A stretch of DNA of 64,000 nucleotides. Source: Streptomyces sp. GESEQ-35 (GTDB lineage Bacteria > Actinomycetota > Actinomycetes > Streptomycetales > Streptomycetaceae). The notes below the pieces were generated by a model. It was not told the DNA's origin. It made no database searches and worked only from the letters and a program-made list of their open reading frames with translations. The stretch lies in the NCBI RefSeq assembly GCF_017948485.1, contig NZ_JAFFSX010000002.1, positions 496,001 to 560,000 of the forward strand, in the 5' to 3' direction. Shown here piece after piece: positions 35,477-43,882 of the stretch (the stretch's first letter is position 1; each line of letters begins with the position of its first letter). The position numbers and the translations under genes are program-made.

Positions 35477-37209
35477 GTGCGCCCCACCCGAAGTCCGCCA
35501 GTCCCTTCAAGCAGCCCAAGGCCGTCTGGGCCGTCGCGTTCGCGTGCGTCATCTCGTTCATGGGCATCGGCCTCGTCGACCCGATCCTCCCGGCTCTGGC
35601 CGACAGCCTGCACGCCACGCCCAGCCAGGTGTCCCTGCTCTTCAGCAGCTATCTGATCGTGACCGCGGTGGCGATGCTGTTCGTGGGCTGGTTCTCCAGC
35701 CGCTTCGGCGCCAAACGCACCCTCGTCATAGGCCTGTCGGTGATCGTCGTCTTCTCCGCGCTGGCCGGCACCTCCGGCTCCATCGACGGCATCGTCGGCT
35801 TCCGCGCGGGCTGGGGACTGGGCAACGCCCTGTTCATCGCCACGTCCCTGGCCGTGATCGTCGCCTCGGCCAGCGGCGGCTTCAGCGGCGCGATCATCCT
35901 GTACGAGACCGCGCTCGGCCTCGGCATCGCCGTCGGGCCCCTGCTCGGCGGGGAGTTGGGCGGTATCAGCTGGCGCGGCCCCTTCTTCGGAGTCGCCGTC
36001 CTGATGGCGATCGCGCTCGTCGCCACCGCCCTGTTCGTGCCGAACCTGCCCAAGCCGGAGCGCCCCACCTCGCCCCTCGCGCCGCTCAAGGCGCTGCGCC
36101 ACCGCGGGCTGCTGACGATGGGCATCATGGCGCTGCTCTACAACTGGGGCTTCTTCACCATGCTGGGCTACGCCCCGTACCCCATGGAGCTGAACGCCCA
36201 TCAACTCGGCCTGGTCTTCACCGGATGGGGCCTGCTGGTCGCCCTGTTCAGCGTCTTCTTCGCCCCGCGCCTCCAGGCCCGCTACGGCACCGCGCCCGTG
36301 CTGTACGCGAATCTGGTCGGCCTCGGCATCGTGATGGCCGTGATCGCCGCCGGCGTCAGCACACCCACCGTGGTGATCGTCGCGGTCGTCCTCAGCGGCG
36401 TCTTCATCGGCATCAACAACACGCTCACCACCCAGGCCGTCATGCTCGTCTCGCCGGTGGAACGGCCCGTCGCCTCCTCCGCGTACGGCTTCGTGCGCTT
36501 CATCGGCGGCGGCCTCGCCCCGTACGCGGCGGGCAGGCTCGCCGACGCCACCGATCTGAGCGTGCCCTTCTACCTCGGTGCCGCCACGTTCCTGCTCGCC
36601 ATACCGGTGCTCGCCAGCGGCCACCGGCTGCTGAGCCAGGCCGAGCAGAGCAACGCCGAAGGCGAGCCGGTGACGCCCTCGCTCGCTCCGGTCGGCGACC
36701 CGACGCCCGCCGGGGCCACCCCGGTCGTCGTCGCCGTCGGGGCGCACGAGCGGGCGGCCGCCATCGTGGACGCCGCGGCCCGGATCGCCCGGGACACCCA
36801 CAGCCCGCTGGAGGTCGTCCACGTCCAGCAGATCGCCGTGGTCGAGGAGCAGGCCGAGAGCACCGAGGACACCGAGGCGGGCCGCGCGGCCGTCACCGCC
36901 CATCTGGACCGGCTCGCGGCGCAGGGCCTGACCGCCACCGGCCAGCTGCTCACCAGCGTGGGCGACCACGGCGCCGCCGGCCGCGCCCTCGCCCGGCACG
37001 CGGCGGACGTCGGCGCCCGTGTGGTGGCCGTGGGCCACTCCCCGCGCGGCGCGCTCGCCCAGTTCGCCGACGGCGGCTTCACCAGCGCACTCACGCACGC
37101 CGCGAGCTGCACGGTCGTCCTCGTCGACCCCGCGACGGCCCCCCGTGAGCTCAGCGCGGACACCCTCGCCGAACTGCGCGCCGCGGTGGCCCCCGACAAC
37201 GCCGTATAA
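35473..37209 (+). CDS. MFS transporter fused to a C-terminal UspA domain
   Basis: The 578-residue protein has a 12-helix major facilitator part (residues 1-400, with FMGIGLVDPILPAL in TM1 and GWFSSRFGAKRTL after TM2). About 30 linker residues follow, then a universal-stress-protein-like Rossmann domain (about 420-560: TPVVVAVGAHERAAAIVDAAARIAR... VVAVGHSPRGALAQFADGGFTSAL, ending with CTVVLVDP). UspA domains bind ATP or AMP, so export may be coupled to energy or stress state (inference). It is a drug-exporter-type MFS adjacent to NIS synthetases; siderophore or drug are possible cargo. Confidence 0.88.
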   Translation: MSAPHPKSASPFKQPKAVWAVAFACVISFMGIGLVDPILPALADSLHATPSQVSLLFSSYLIVTAVAMLFVGWFSSRFGAKRTLVIGLSVIVVFSALAGTSGSIDGIVGFRAGWGLGNALFIATSLAVIVASASGGFSGAIILYETALGLGIAVGPLLGGELGGISWRGPFFGVAVLMAIALVATALFVPNLPKPERPTSPLAPLKALRHRGLLTMGIMALLYNWGFFTMLGYAPYPMELNAHQLGLVFTGWGLLVALFSVFFAPRLQARYGTAPVLYANLVGLGIVMAVIAAGVSTPTVVIVAVVLSGVFIGINNTLTTQAVMLVSPVERPVASSAYGFVRFIGGGLAPYAAGRLADATDLSVPFYLGAATFLLAIPVLASGHRLLSQAEQSNAEGEPVTPSLAPVGDPTPAGATPVVVAVGAHERAAAIVDAAARIARDTHSPLEVVHVQQIAVVEEQAESTEDTEAGRAAVTAHLDRLAAQGLTATGQLLTSVGDHGAAGRALARHAADVGARVVAVGHSPRGALAQFADGGFTSALTHAASCTVVLVDPATAPRELSADTLAELRAAVAPDNAV

Positions 37210-37218
37210 CCTGGCGAA

Positions 37219-38133
37219 ATGCTCAGAGAAGTCACCGCGACCCGCTATGTGAACCCGCTGCGCAGCGGGGGCTCGGTGCCCGGTGTGGTGGAGGCCGACG
37301 ACCTGGGCATGTACGTCGTCAAGTTCACCGGCTCGGCGCAGGGCAGGAAGGCGCTGGTCGCCGAGGTGATCGTGGGTGAGCTGGCGCGGGCGCTGGGGCT
37401 CAGGTTCCCCGAGCTGGTGCTGGTGCACTTCGACCCGGAGATCGCCGACGGGGAGCCGCACCAGGAGGTGCGGGAGCTGCACAGCGCCAGCGCCGGGACC
37501 AACCTCGGCATGGACTTCCTGCCGGGCGCGAAGGACTTCACGCCCGAGGTCGCCGAGACGTTCCGCGTGGACCCGTTGGAGGCCGGCCGGATCGTCTGGC
37601 TGGACGCGCTGACCGTCAACGTCGACCGTACGGTCCACAGCTCCAACCTGATGATCTGGCCCACGTTCGGCACCGCGCCCCCGCACCTGTGGCTGATCGA
37701 CCACGGCGCCGCCCTCGTCTTCCACCACCGCTGGGACGCGACGGAGCCGGAGAGGGCGTACGACTTCCGGCACCATGCGCTCGGCCACTACGCGCCGGAC
37801 GTGCGCGCGGCCGACGCCGAACTGGCGCCCCGCGTCACGGAGCAGCTGCTGCGCGAGATCGTCGCCGAGGTCCCGGACGCCTGGCTCGCCGCGGAACCGG
37901 GCTTCGCGACGCCCGACGACGTGCGCGAGGCCTACGTCGGCTACCTCCACGCGCGCGTGCGGGCGTCGAAGGCGTGGCTGCCCACGGATTTCCCCACCCG
38001 GGAGGAGCTCGCCGCCGAGCAGGCCCTGCGCGCGGCGAAGACACAGCAAGGCCGTCCGAAGTGGCTCAAGCAGGTCCCCGACCTGCACGGCAAACCGGCG
38101 GCGGAACAGGATTGGTCGGTACACCTCGAATGA
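37219..38133 (+). CDS. HipA-like kinase domain protein
   Basis: The 304-residue protein has a reduced HipA/phosphatidylinositol-kinase-like fold. MYVVKFTGSAQGRKALVAE holds the ATP-binding lysine. The catalytic loop is IVWLDALTVNVDRTVHSSNLM (Asp in VDRT, Asn in SSN), given here in two parts around residues 130-150. LWLIDHGAALVFHH is the metal-binding segment. HipA toxins phosphorylate GltX. This one is shorter than HipA and has no HipB antitoxin next to it, so a toxin role is not implied. It is 9 nt after the MFS-UspA gene. Confidence 0.82.
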   Translation: MLREVTATRYVNPLRSGGSVPGVVEADDLGMYVVKFTGSAQGRKALVAEVIVGELARALGLRFPELVLVHFDPEIADGEPHQEVRELHSASAGTNLGMDFLPGAKDFTPEVAETFRVDPLEAGRIVWLDALTVNVDRTVHSSNLMIWPTFGTAPPHLWLIDHGAALVFHHRWDATEPERAYDFRHHALGHYAPDVRAADAELAPRVTEQLLREIVAEVPDAWLAAEPGFATPDDVREAYVGYLHARVRASKAWLPTDFPTREELAAEQALRAAKTQQGRPKWLKQVPDLHGKPAAEQDWSVHLE

Positions 38134-38408
38134 CCCAACGCGTTCAGATCGAGTACTGCACCCAGTGCCGCTGGCTGCCTCGGGCGGCCTGGCTGGCACA
38201 GGAGCTGCTGACGACGTTCGAGACCGAGCTGACCGAGCTGTCGCTCAAGCCGGGCACCGGTGGCGTCTTCGTCGTGCGCGTGAACGACGAGGTGGTCTGG
38301 GACCGCCGCGAGCAGGGCTTCCCGGAGCCAACGGCGGTCAAGCAGGCGGTACGTGACCGAGTGGCCCCGGGAAGGTCCCTGGGCCACTCGGACAAACCTG
38401 CCTCGTGA
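38130..38408 (+). CDS. Rdx/SelW-family thioredoxin-like protein
   Basis: The 92-residue protein has the selenoprotein-W-like redox motif IEYCTQCRWLPRA near the N-terminus (Cys-x-x-Cys in place of Cys-x-x-Sec) and the core LSLKPGTGGVFVVRVNDEVVWDRREQGFPE, quoted from residues 38-67 in outline only. It is coupled to the HipA-like kinase by an ATGA overlap, so a functional pair is likely. It converges with malate synthase with a single nucleotide between stops. Confidence 0.88.
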   Translation: MTQRVQIEYCTQCRWLPRAAWLAQELLTTFETELTELSLKPGTGGVFVVRVNDEVVWDRREQGFPEPTAVKQAVRDRVAPGRSLGHSDKPAS

Positions 38409-38409
38409 C

Positions 38410-40035
38410 TCAGCCCTTGAGCTGCTCGTACGCGGGCAGGGTCAGGAAGTCCGCGTAGTCCTCGTCGAGGGCGACGGTGAGCAGCAGGTCGTGGGCCTGC
38501 TGCCAGTGGCCGGCCGCGAAGGCCTCGTCGCCGAGCTCCGCCTTGATGTTCTGGAGTTCCTCGGCGGCCACCTTGCGAGCCAGCTCGGGCGTCGCCTTCT
38601 TGCCGTTCTCGAACTCGACCCCGGCGTTGATCCACTGCCAGATCTGCGAGCGGGAGATCTCGGCGGTGGCCGCGTCCTCCATCAGATTGAAGATGGCGAC
38701 CGCGCCGAGCCCGCGCAGCCAGGCCTCGATGTAACGGATGCCCACCTGAACGGCGTTGACCAGGCCGTCGTACGTCGGCTTCGCCTTGAGCGAGTCGACC
38801 GCGATCAGGTCGGCCGCCTTGACGTCGACGTCCTCGCGGAGCCGGTCCTTCTGGTTCGGCCTGTCGCCGAGGACCGCGTCGAAGGAGGCCATGGCGATCG
38901 GAACGAGGTCCGGGTGGGCGACCCATGAGCCGTCGAAGCCGTCGTTCGCCTCGCGGTCCTTGTCGGCCTTCACCTTCTCGAAGGCGACCTTGTTGACCTC
39001 CTCGTCGCGGCGGGACGGGATGAACGCTGCCATGCCGCCGATCGCGTGCGCGCCGCGCTTGTGGCAGGTGCGGACGAGGAGTTCGGTGTACGCGCGCATG
39101 AAGGGGGCCGTCATGGTGACCGCGTTGCGGTCCGGCAGGACGAACTTGGCGCCGCCGTCACGGAAGTTCTTGACGATGGAGAACAGGTAGTCCCAGCGGC
39201 CCGCGTTCAACCCCGAGGCGTGGTCGCGGAGTTCGTAGAGGATCTCCTCCATCTCGTACGCGGCCGTGATCGTCTCGATCAGCACGGTGGCGCGGATGGT
39301 GCCCTGCGGGATGCCGACGTAGTCCTGCGCGAAGACGAAGACGTCGTTCCAGAGACGGGCCTCGAGGTGCGACTCCGTCTTGGGGAGATAGAAGTACGGG
39401 CCCTTGCCGAGGTCGAGCAGACGCTTGGCGTTGTGGAAGAAGTACAGGCCGAAGTCGACGAAGGCGCCGGGGACCTGCTCGCCGTCCGGGGTGGTGAGGT
39501 GACGCTCGTTCAGATGCCAGCCGCGCGGGCGCATGACGACGGTCGCGAGCTCGGCATCGGCCTTCAGGGCGTACGACTTGCCGGACTTCGGGTCGGTGAA
39601 GTCGATGTTCCGCGTGTACGCGTCGGTCAGGTTGAGCTGGCCGAGGACCACGTTCTCCCAGGTCGGCGCGGAGGCGTCCTCGAAGTCGGCGAGCCAGACC
39701 TTGGCGCCCGAGTTGAGGGCGTTGATGGTCATCTTGCGGTCGGTGGGGCCGGTGATCTCCACGCGGCGGTCGTCCAGGGCCGCGGGGGAGGGGGCCACCT
39801 TCCAGGAGTCGTCGGCGCGGACGGCGGCGGTCTCCGGGAGGAAGTCGAGCGTGGAGGTGCGGGCGATCTCGGCGCGGCGCTCCGCTCGGCGGGCGAGGAG
39901 CTCGTCACGCCGGGGCGTGAACCTCCGGTGCAGCTCGGCCACGAAGGCGAGGGCCGCTTCGGTGAGGACCTCCTCCTGCCGGGGCAGGGGCTCGGCGTCG
40001 ACGATGGCCAGCGGGGACGGCGCTGGTGCGGACAT
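38410..40035 (-). CDS. aceB: Malate synthase A
   Basis: The 541-residue enzyme condenses glyoxylate with acetyl-CoA to malate. The family signature [19 protein letters not shown] with its catalytic region, [15 protein letters not shown] near residue 165 and the acyl-CoA-binding C-terminal domain are present. The length is that of MSA, not glycolate-type MSG. Its promoter has the same operator as gcl and hyi, and context makes it the malate branch of allantoin-derived glyoxylate rather than only the glyoxylate shunt; no isocitrate lyase is here. Confidence 0.96.
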   Translation of the reverse strand: MSAPAPSPLAIVDAEPLPRQEEVLTEAALAFVAELHRRFTPRRDELLARRAERRAEIARTSTLDFLPETAAVRADDSWKVAPSPAALDDRRVEITGPTDRKMTINALNSGAKVWLADFEDASAPTWENVVLGQLNLTDAYTRNIDFTDPKSGKSYALKADAELATVVMRPRGWHLNERHLTTPDGEQVPGAFVDFGLYFFHNAKRLLDLGKGPYFYLPKTESHLEARLWNDVFVFAQDYVGIPQGTIRATVLIETITAAYEMEEILYELRDHASGLNAGRWDYLFSIVKNFRDGGAKFVLPDRNAVTMTAPFMRAYTELLVRTCHKRGAHAIGGMAAFIPSRRDEEVNKVAFEKVKADKDREANDGFDGSWVAHPDLVPIAMASFDAVLGDRPNQKDRLREDVDVKAADLIAVDSLKAKPTYDGLVNAVQVGIRYIEAWLRGLGAVAIFNLMEDAATAEISRSQIWQWINAGVEFENGKKATPELARKVAAEELQNIKAELGDEAFAAGHWQQAHDLLLTVALDEDYADFLTLPAYEQLKG

Positions 40036-40129
40036 GAGCTGTCACTTCCTTCAGCGGGCTGCGTACGTGTGGCACTGGGTGCCGCAGGGCACCGGACAGG
40101 GCTGGACGCGTCCTCGGGGCGGTCCAGCC

Positions 40130-40182
40130 TTCTGAGCAGTGGATACTAGTTTCCTCATGGTGGAAGTTCAATGGTTTGTTGA
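40130..40182 (-). promoter_or_regulatory. aceB promoter with both operator types
   Basis: On the minus strand, -35 TTGAAC (40166-40171), exactly 17 nt and -10 TAGTAT (40143-40148) form the promoter. The 15-bp operator TTCCACCATGAGGAA (minus-strand reading, 40151-40165) fills the spacer. A degenerate copy lies 21 bp further on (40130-40144). TCAACA-N3-CATTGA (40168-40182), one arm imperfect, overlaps the -35. Confidence 0.72.
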
Positions 40183-40231
40183 TATCGAGATTCTCTGAGT
40201 CGAGGCAAGGTGGCGCTCGGTGCCACCATGC

Positions 40232-40831
40232 TCACTCAAGGTGGCTCAAGTCGCCTTCCGTGTCGATGTCGTACGCCTCGGCCACATCCCCGCACTCGAC
40301 GAGCGTGATCGCCTCCTCATGTGCCTTCAGATAGGCGCGTGCCCCGCGGTCCCCGGTCGCCGTGGCCGCGATACCGGCCCAGTGGGCGGCGCCGAACAGG
40401 ACCGGGTGCCCGCGTACCCCGTCATAGGCGGCCGAGACGAGCGACTCCCCGTCCTTGTACGCCGCGAGCACGCGGGCCACCGCATCCGGGCCGATGCCGG
40501 GCTGGTCGACGAGCGAGACGAGCGCGGCCCGTGCCGGCGTCCCGGCGAGCGAATCGAGCCCGGCCCGCAGTGAGGAGCCCATGCCCTGCTCCCACTCCGG
40601 GTTCTCGACGAGAACGCACCCCGTCAGCCGCGCCCGCTCCCTTACGACCGCCGCCTGCGCGCCGAGCACCACATGGATACGTGTGCACCCGGCCGTGCGC
40701 AGGACGCCGACCGCGTGTTCGACGAGCGGCCGCCCCCGGTGTTCGAGCAGTGCCTTGGGCCGTCCGCCCAGCCGCCGTCCGCCTCCCGCGGCGAGGAGCA
40801 GCCCGGCCACCGTGTCGTTCCTGTCCGTCAT
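40232..40831 (-). CDS. MobA-like nucleotidyltransferase (molybdenum-cofactor type)
   Basis: The 199-residue protein has the nucleotide-binding LLLAAGGGRRLGGRPKALLEHRG at the N-terminus (residues 10-32, outline) and the acidic VSLVDQPGIGPDAV near 108. This MocA/MobA branch transfers CMP or GMP to molybdopterin. Maturing the cofactor of xanthine dehydrogenase would fit this purine region, but no xdh genes are in the window, so this is inference. Confidence 0.85.
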   Translation of the reverse strand: MTDRNDTVAGLLLAAGGGRRLGGRPKALLEHRGRPLVEHAVGVLRTAGCTRIHVVLGAQAAVVRERARLTGCVLVENPEWEQGMGSSLRAGLDSLAGTPARAALVSLVDQPGIGPDAVARVLAAYKDGESLVSAAYDGVRGHPVLFGAAHWAGIAATATGDRGARAYLKAHEEAITLVECGDVAEAYDIDTEGDLSHLE

Positions 40832-41018
40832 GCGTCCTGCATACCTGAGACACCGGCGCGCGACGGGATTCCGGAGACTGAATTTCGGTCCGCGCGGTGG
40901 CGCATCCCGCATCGCGTGGCGTTTACTGGCCCGCGTCCCCGGCGCCCGACCAGCTCCCGGGGGCGCTGGGCGGGATCACGACGTACAGGCGCACAACGGC
41001 GTGCGCGGGGGGAGAGCT

Positions 41019-41327
41019 GTGTTGCGGAGCTTGGGGCAGAGGCGGCCAGTGACCGGCAGCGACGAGGACCCGAGGGTGGCGGAACTGCGGACCGCGGTGT
41101 CCCGGCTGCGCCGCGAACTCGCCGCGCATCCCGCCGAGTTCCCCGACCGCGGCATCGCCGAGGACGAACTTGCCGCCCTTGCCGCGATGACGATCAGCGG
41201 CAGCCCGGAAATCCCGCGCCTGCGGCGCTCGTTGCTGTTGATCGCCGGGGCGATCGGGTCGGTGAGTGCGCTGTCTCGGGGGCTTACGCAGGTGCGCGAT
41301 GCGGTGGATCTGTTCGGGGAGCGGTGA
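41019..41327 (+). CDS. Small helical hypothetical protein (102 aa; DUF5955-like)
   Basis: An all-helical protein with a conserved-looking core: DPRVAELRTAVSRLRRELAA, IAEDELAALAAM and IPRLRRSLLLIAGAIGSVSAL. It resembles, from memory, the DUF5955 family of Streptomyces, which has no known role. The GTG at 41019 follows GGGGAG; a GTG at 41049 would give 92 residues. It is followed by a copy of the dispersed repeat. Confidence 0.7.
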   Translation: MLRSLGQRRPVTGSDEDPRVAELRTAVSRLRRELAAHPAEFPDRGIAEDELAALAAMTISGSPEIPRLRRSLLLIAGAIGSVSALSRGLTQVRDAVDLFGER

Positions 41328-41367
41328 CGCTCCGCTGGGAGGGCGGTGCGTCGGCTGCGGGTGCGTT

Positions 41368-41410
41368 GTGGCTGGTCGCGCAGTTCCCCGCGCCCCTTTG
41401 GGGCGCTGCC
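41368..41410 (+). repeat. Dispersed Streptomyces intergenic repeat, copy B
   Basis: Nearly identical to copy A; the hairpin GCGCCCC-TTT-GGGGCGC (41390-41406) lies between two convergent genes and may act as their shared terminator. Confidence 0.8.
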
Positions 41411-41429
41411 TTATCGTCTGCCTGAGATG

Positions 41430-42227
41430 TCACCCGTGGTTCTGGCTGGTGGCCAGTGCCTCGGAGAGTTCGCCCGCGACCTGCTGGAGTATCGGCACGA
41501 TTCGCTCCGTCACCGTCTCCGTGACCCGGCCTGCCGGGCCCGAGATGGAAATGGCCGCCGCGGTGGGGGAGTTGGGCACGGAGACCGCGAGGCAGCGCAC
41601 GCCGATCTCCTGTTCGTTGTCGTCGACGGCGTAGCCGAGCCGGCGTACGTCGTCCAGGGCGGCGAGGAAGCCGTCGGCCGTGGTGATCGTCTTCTCCGTC
41701 GCGGCGGGCATGCCGGTGCGGGCGAGCAGGGCGCGCACCTCGTCGTCCGGGGTGTTCGCCAGCAGGGCCTTGCCCACGCCCGTGGAGTGCGGCAGCACGC
41801 GCCGGCCGACCTCGGTGAACATCCGCATCGAGTGCTTCGACGGCACCTGCGCCACGTACACGATCTCGTCGCCGTCGAGCAGCGCCATGTTCGCCGTCTC
41901 GCCGGTCTCCTCGACCAGGCGGGCGAGATAGGGGCGGGCCCAGGTGCCGAGCAGCCGGGAGGCGGACTCGCCGAGCCGGATCAGGCGCGGGCCGAGGGCG
42001 TACCGCCGGTTGGGCTGCTGGCGTACGTAGCCGCACGCCACCAGCGTGCGCATCAGGCGGTGGATGGTCGGCAGCGGCAGCCCGCTGCTCGCGGACAGCT
42101 CACTCAGCCCGACCTCGCCTCCCGCGTCCGCCATCCGCTCGAGCAGATCGAAGGCGCGCTCGAGGGACTGGACCCCGCCGGTGGCTGACTTGGCGGAGTC
42201 GGTGGTGCTGGCGCTGGACGTCGGCAC
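41430..42227 (-). CDS. allR: IclR-family regulator of allantoin/glyoxylate genes (AllR-type)
   Basis: The 265-residue protein has an N-terminal winged helix (VQSLERAFDLLERMADAGGEVGLSELSASSGLPLPTIHRLMRTLVACGY, residues 18-66 in outline) and a C-terminal IclR ligand domain with CLAVSVPNSPTAAAISISGP, where glyoxylate-like ligands bind in AllR. In S. coelicolor, AllR is known to repress allantoin-pathway genes. GTG 42227 follows AAGGAA. It diverges from allantoinase, with operators between. I infer that it binds the TTCC-RY-N3-RY-GGAA sites. Confidence 0.9.
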   Translation of the reverse strand: MPTSSASTTDSAKSATGGVQSLERAFDLLERMADAGGEVGLSELSASSGLPLPTIHRLMRTLVACGYVRQQPNRRYALGPRLIRLGESASRLLGTWARPYLARLVEETGETANMALLDGDEIVYVAQVPSKHSMRMFTEVGRRVLPHSTGVGKALLANTPDDEVRALLARTGMPAATEKTITTADGFLAALDDVRRLGYAVDDNEQEIGVRCLAVSVPNSPTAAAISISGPAGRVTETVTERIVPILQQVAGELSEALATSQNHG

Positions 42228-42280
42228 GGCGCGTTCCTTTCGGGGCAGGCAGGAAGAGCAGAAGCCTACCCGTCGGTCGG

Positions 42281-42343
42281 TTGACTCCCCGCTTGTGCGT
42301 AGCTACGTTCTGCTTGCCGGAATTCTAATTCCACTTCGTGGAA
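42281..42343 (+). promoter_or_regulatory. Allantoinase distal promoter with tandem operators
   Basis: TTGACT (42281-42286), 17 nt and TACGTT (42304-42309) form a promoter. Operators follow at 42308-42322 (TTCTGCTTGCCGGAA, two mismatches) and 42329-42343 (TTCCACTTCGTGGAA, perfect), 21 bp apart. This is the same geometry as gcl. The predicted leader to the allB start is about 180 nt. Confidence 0.65.
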
Positions 42344-42420
42344 ACGTCCAGAGTAACGCCATCGGGTGCACTGTGGAGAAGTGTGCCCTTGACGGCGCGC
42401 GGACGGGAGTGAAGACTCCT

Positions 42421-42471
42421 TCAACGGAACGTTGAATTCCGTTACGTGGAAGTAAATCCCGTGTCTCGGAA
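42421..42471 (+). promoter_or_regulatory. Allantoinase proximal operator cluster
   Basis: Three sites run in series: the perfect palindrome TCAACG-GAA-CGTTGA (42421-42435), TTCCGTTACGTGGAA (42437-42451) and the weaker TCCCGTGTCTCGGAA (42457-42471), 20 bp after the last. A TTGAAT at 42432-42437 could be a -35 box, with TAAATC at 42453-42458 (15 nt) as a poor -10. Confidence 0.65.
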
Positions 42472-42499
42472 GTAAACGGCGACAGAGAGAGGGGTCCGG

Positions 42500-43837
42500 G
42501 TGTCCGACGTCGAACTGGTGTTGCGGTCCACGCGTGTCATCACCCCGGAAGGGACGCGCGCCGCCTCGGTCGCCGTCTCCGCCGGGAAGATCACGGCCGT
42601 CCAGCCGTACGACGCCGAGGTGCCCGCCGGCGCCCGGCTGACGGACCTCGGCGACGACGTCCTGCTGCCCGGCCTGGTCGACACCCACGTGCACGTCAAC
42701 GACCCCGGCCGCACCGAGTGGGAGGGCTTCTGGACGGCCACCCGCGCCGCGGCCGCCGGCGGCATCACCACCCTCGTCGACATGCCGCTCAACTCCCTCC
42801 CGCCGACCACGACGGTCGAGAACCTCCGTACGAAGCAGAAGGTGGCCGCCGACAAGGCGCACATCGACGTCGGCTTCTGGGGCGGCGCCCTGCCCGACAA
42901 CGTGCGGGACCTGCGCCCGCTGCACGACGCCGGGGTCTTCGGCTTCAAGGCGTTCCTGTCGCCGTCGGGCGTGGACGAGTTCCCGCATCTCGACCAGGAG
43001 CAGCTCGCCCGGTCCCTGGCCGGGATCGCCTCCTTCGACGGCCTGCTGATCGTGCACGCCGAGGATCCGCACCACCTCTCCGCCGCCCCGCAGCACGGCG
43101 GCCCGAAGTACGCCGACTTCCTGGCCTCACGCCCGCGTGACGCGGAGGACACGGCGATCGCCCAGCTGATCGCCCAGGCCAAACGCCTGGACGCGCGCGT
43201 GCACGTGCTGCACCTGTCCTCGTCCGACGCGCTGCCGCTGATCGCCGAGGCCAAGGCCGAGGGCGTCCGCCTCACCGTGGAGACCTGCCCGCACTACCTG
43301 ACCCTGATCGCCGAGGAAGTCCCGGACGGGGCCAGCGAGTTCAAGTGCTGCCCGCCCATCCGTGAGGCCGCCAACCAGGACCTGCTGTGGCAGGCGCTGG
43401 CCGACGGCACGATCGACTGCGTGGTCACCGACCACTCGCCGTCCACGGCCGACCTGAAGACCGACGACTTCGCGACGGCGTGGGGCGGCATCTCCGGCCT
43501 CCAGCTGAGCCTGGCGGCGGTGTGGACGGAGGCCCGGGGGCGCGGCCACAGCCTGGAGGACGTCGTCCGCTGGATGTCCGAGCGGACGGCTCAGCTGGCC
43601 GGCCTCGGCCAGAAGGGCGCCATCGAGGCGGGCCGCGACGCCGACTTCGCGGTCCTCGCGCCCGACGAGACCTTCACCGTGGACCCGGCGGCCCTCCAGC
43701 ACCGCAACCGCGTCACGGCGTACGCGGGCAAGACCCTGTACGGCGTCGTCAAGTCCACCTGGCTGCGCGGCGAACGCATCGTGGCGGACGGCGAGTTCAC
43801 CGAGCCGAAGGGGCACCTCCTCACCCGGACCTCCTGA
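42500..43837 (+). CDS. allB: Allantoinase
   Basis: The 445-residue dihydroorotase-type amidohydrolase opens allantoin to allantoate. The binuclear metal site residues are present: [13 protein letters not shown] (HxH), the bridging lysine in [11 protein letters not shown], histidines in IVHAEDPHH and [12 protein letters not shown], and the Asp in VTDHSPS. The GTG start is chosen because it begins the conserved domain. It is followed 45 nt later by allantoicase and is under the operators in the shared spacer with allR. Confidence 0.96.
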   Translation: MSDVELVLRSTRVITPEGTRAASVAVSAGKITAVQPYDAEVPAGARLTDLGDDVLLPGLVDTHVHVNDPGRTEWEGFWTATRAAAAGGITTLVDMPLNSLPPTTTVENLRTKQKVAADKAHIDVGFWGGALPDNVRDLRPLHDAGVFGFKAFLSPSGVDEFPHLDQEQLARSLAGIASFDGLLIVHAEDPHHLSAAPQHGGPKYADFLASRPRDAEDTAIAQLIAQAKRLDARVHVLHLSSSDALPLIAEAKAEGVRLTVETCPHYLTLIAEEVPDGASEFKCCPPIREAANQDLLWQALADGTIDCVVTDHSPSTADLKTDDFATAWGGISGLQLSLAAVWTEARGRGHSLEDVVRWMSERTAQLAGLGQKGAIEAGRDADFAVLAPDETFTVDPAALQHRNRVTAYAGKTLYGVVKSTWLRGERIVADGEFTEPKGHLLTRTS

Positions 43838-43882
43838 CACCCACCCGCACCCGCCGACTTGCGAAAGGCAGACCTGATCACC

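Noticed and set aside
35290..38199. A 969-codon minus-strand open frame opposite the MFS-UspA and HipA-like genes
   Set aside because: Low-complexity Gly/Arg/Asp/Val-rich translation, fully antisense to genes with clear motifs.
37219..38408. HipAB-type toxin-antitoxin module
   Set aside because: No HTH antitoxin is adjacent and the kinase is shorter than HipA; the neighbour is a redox protein.
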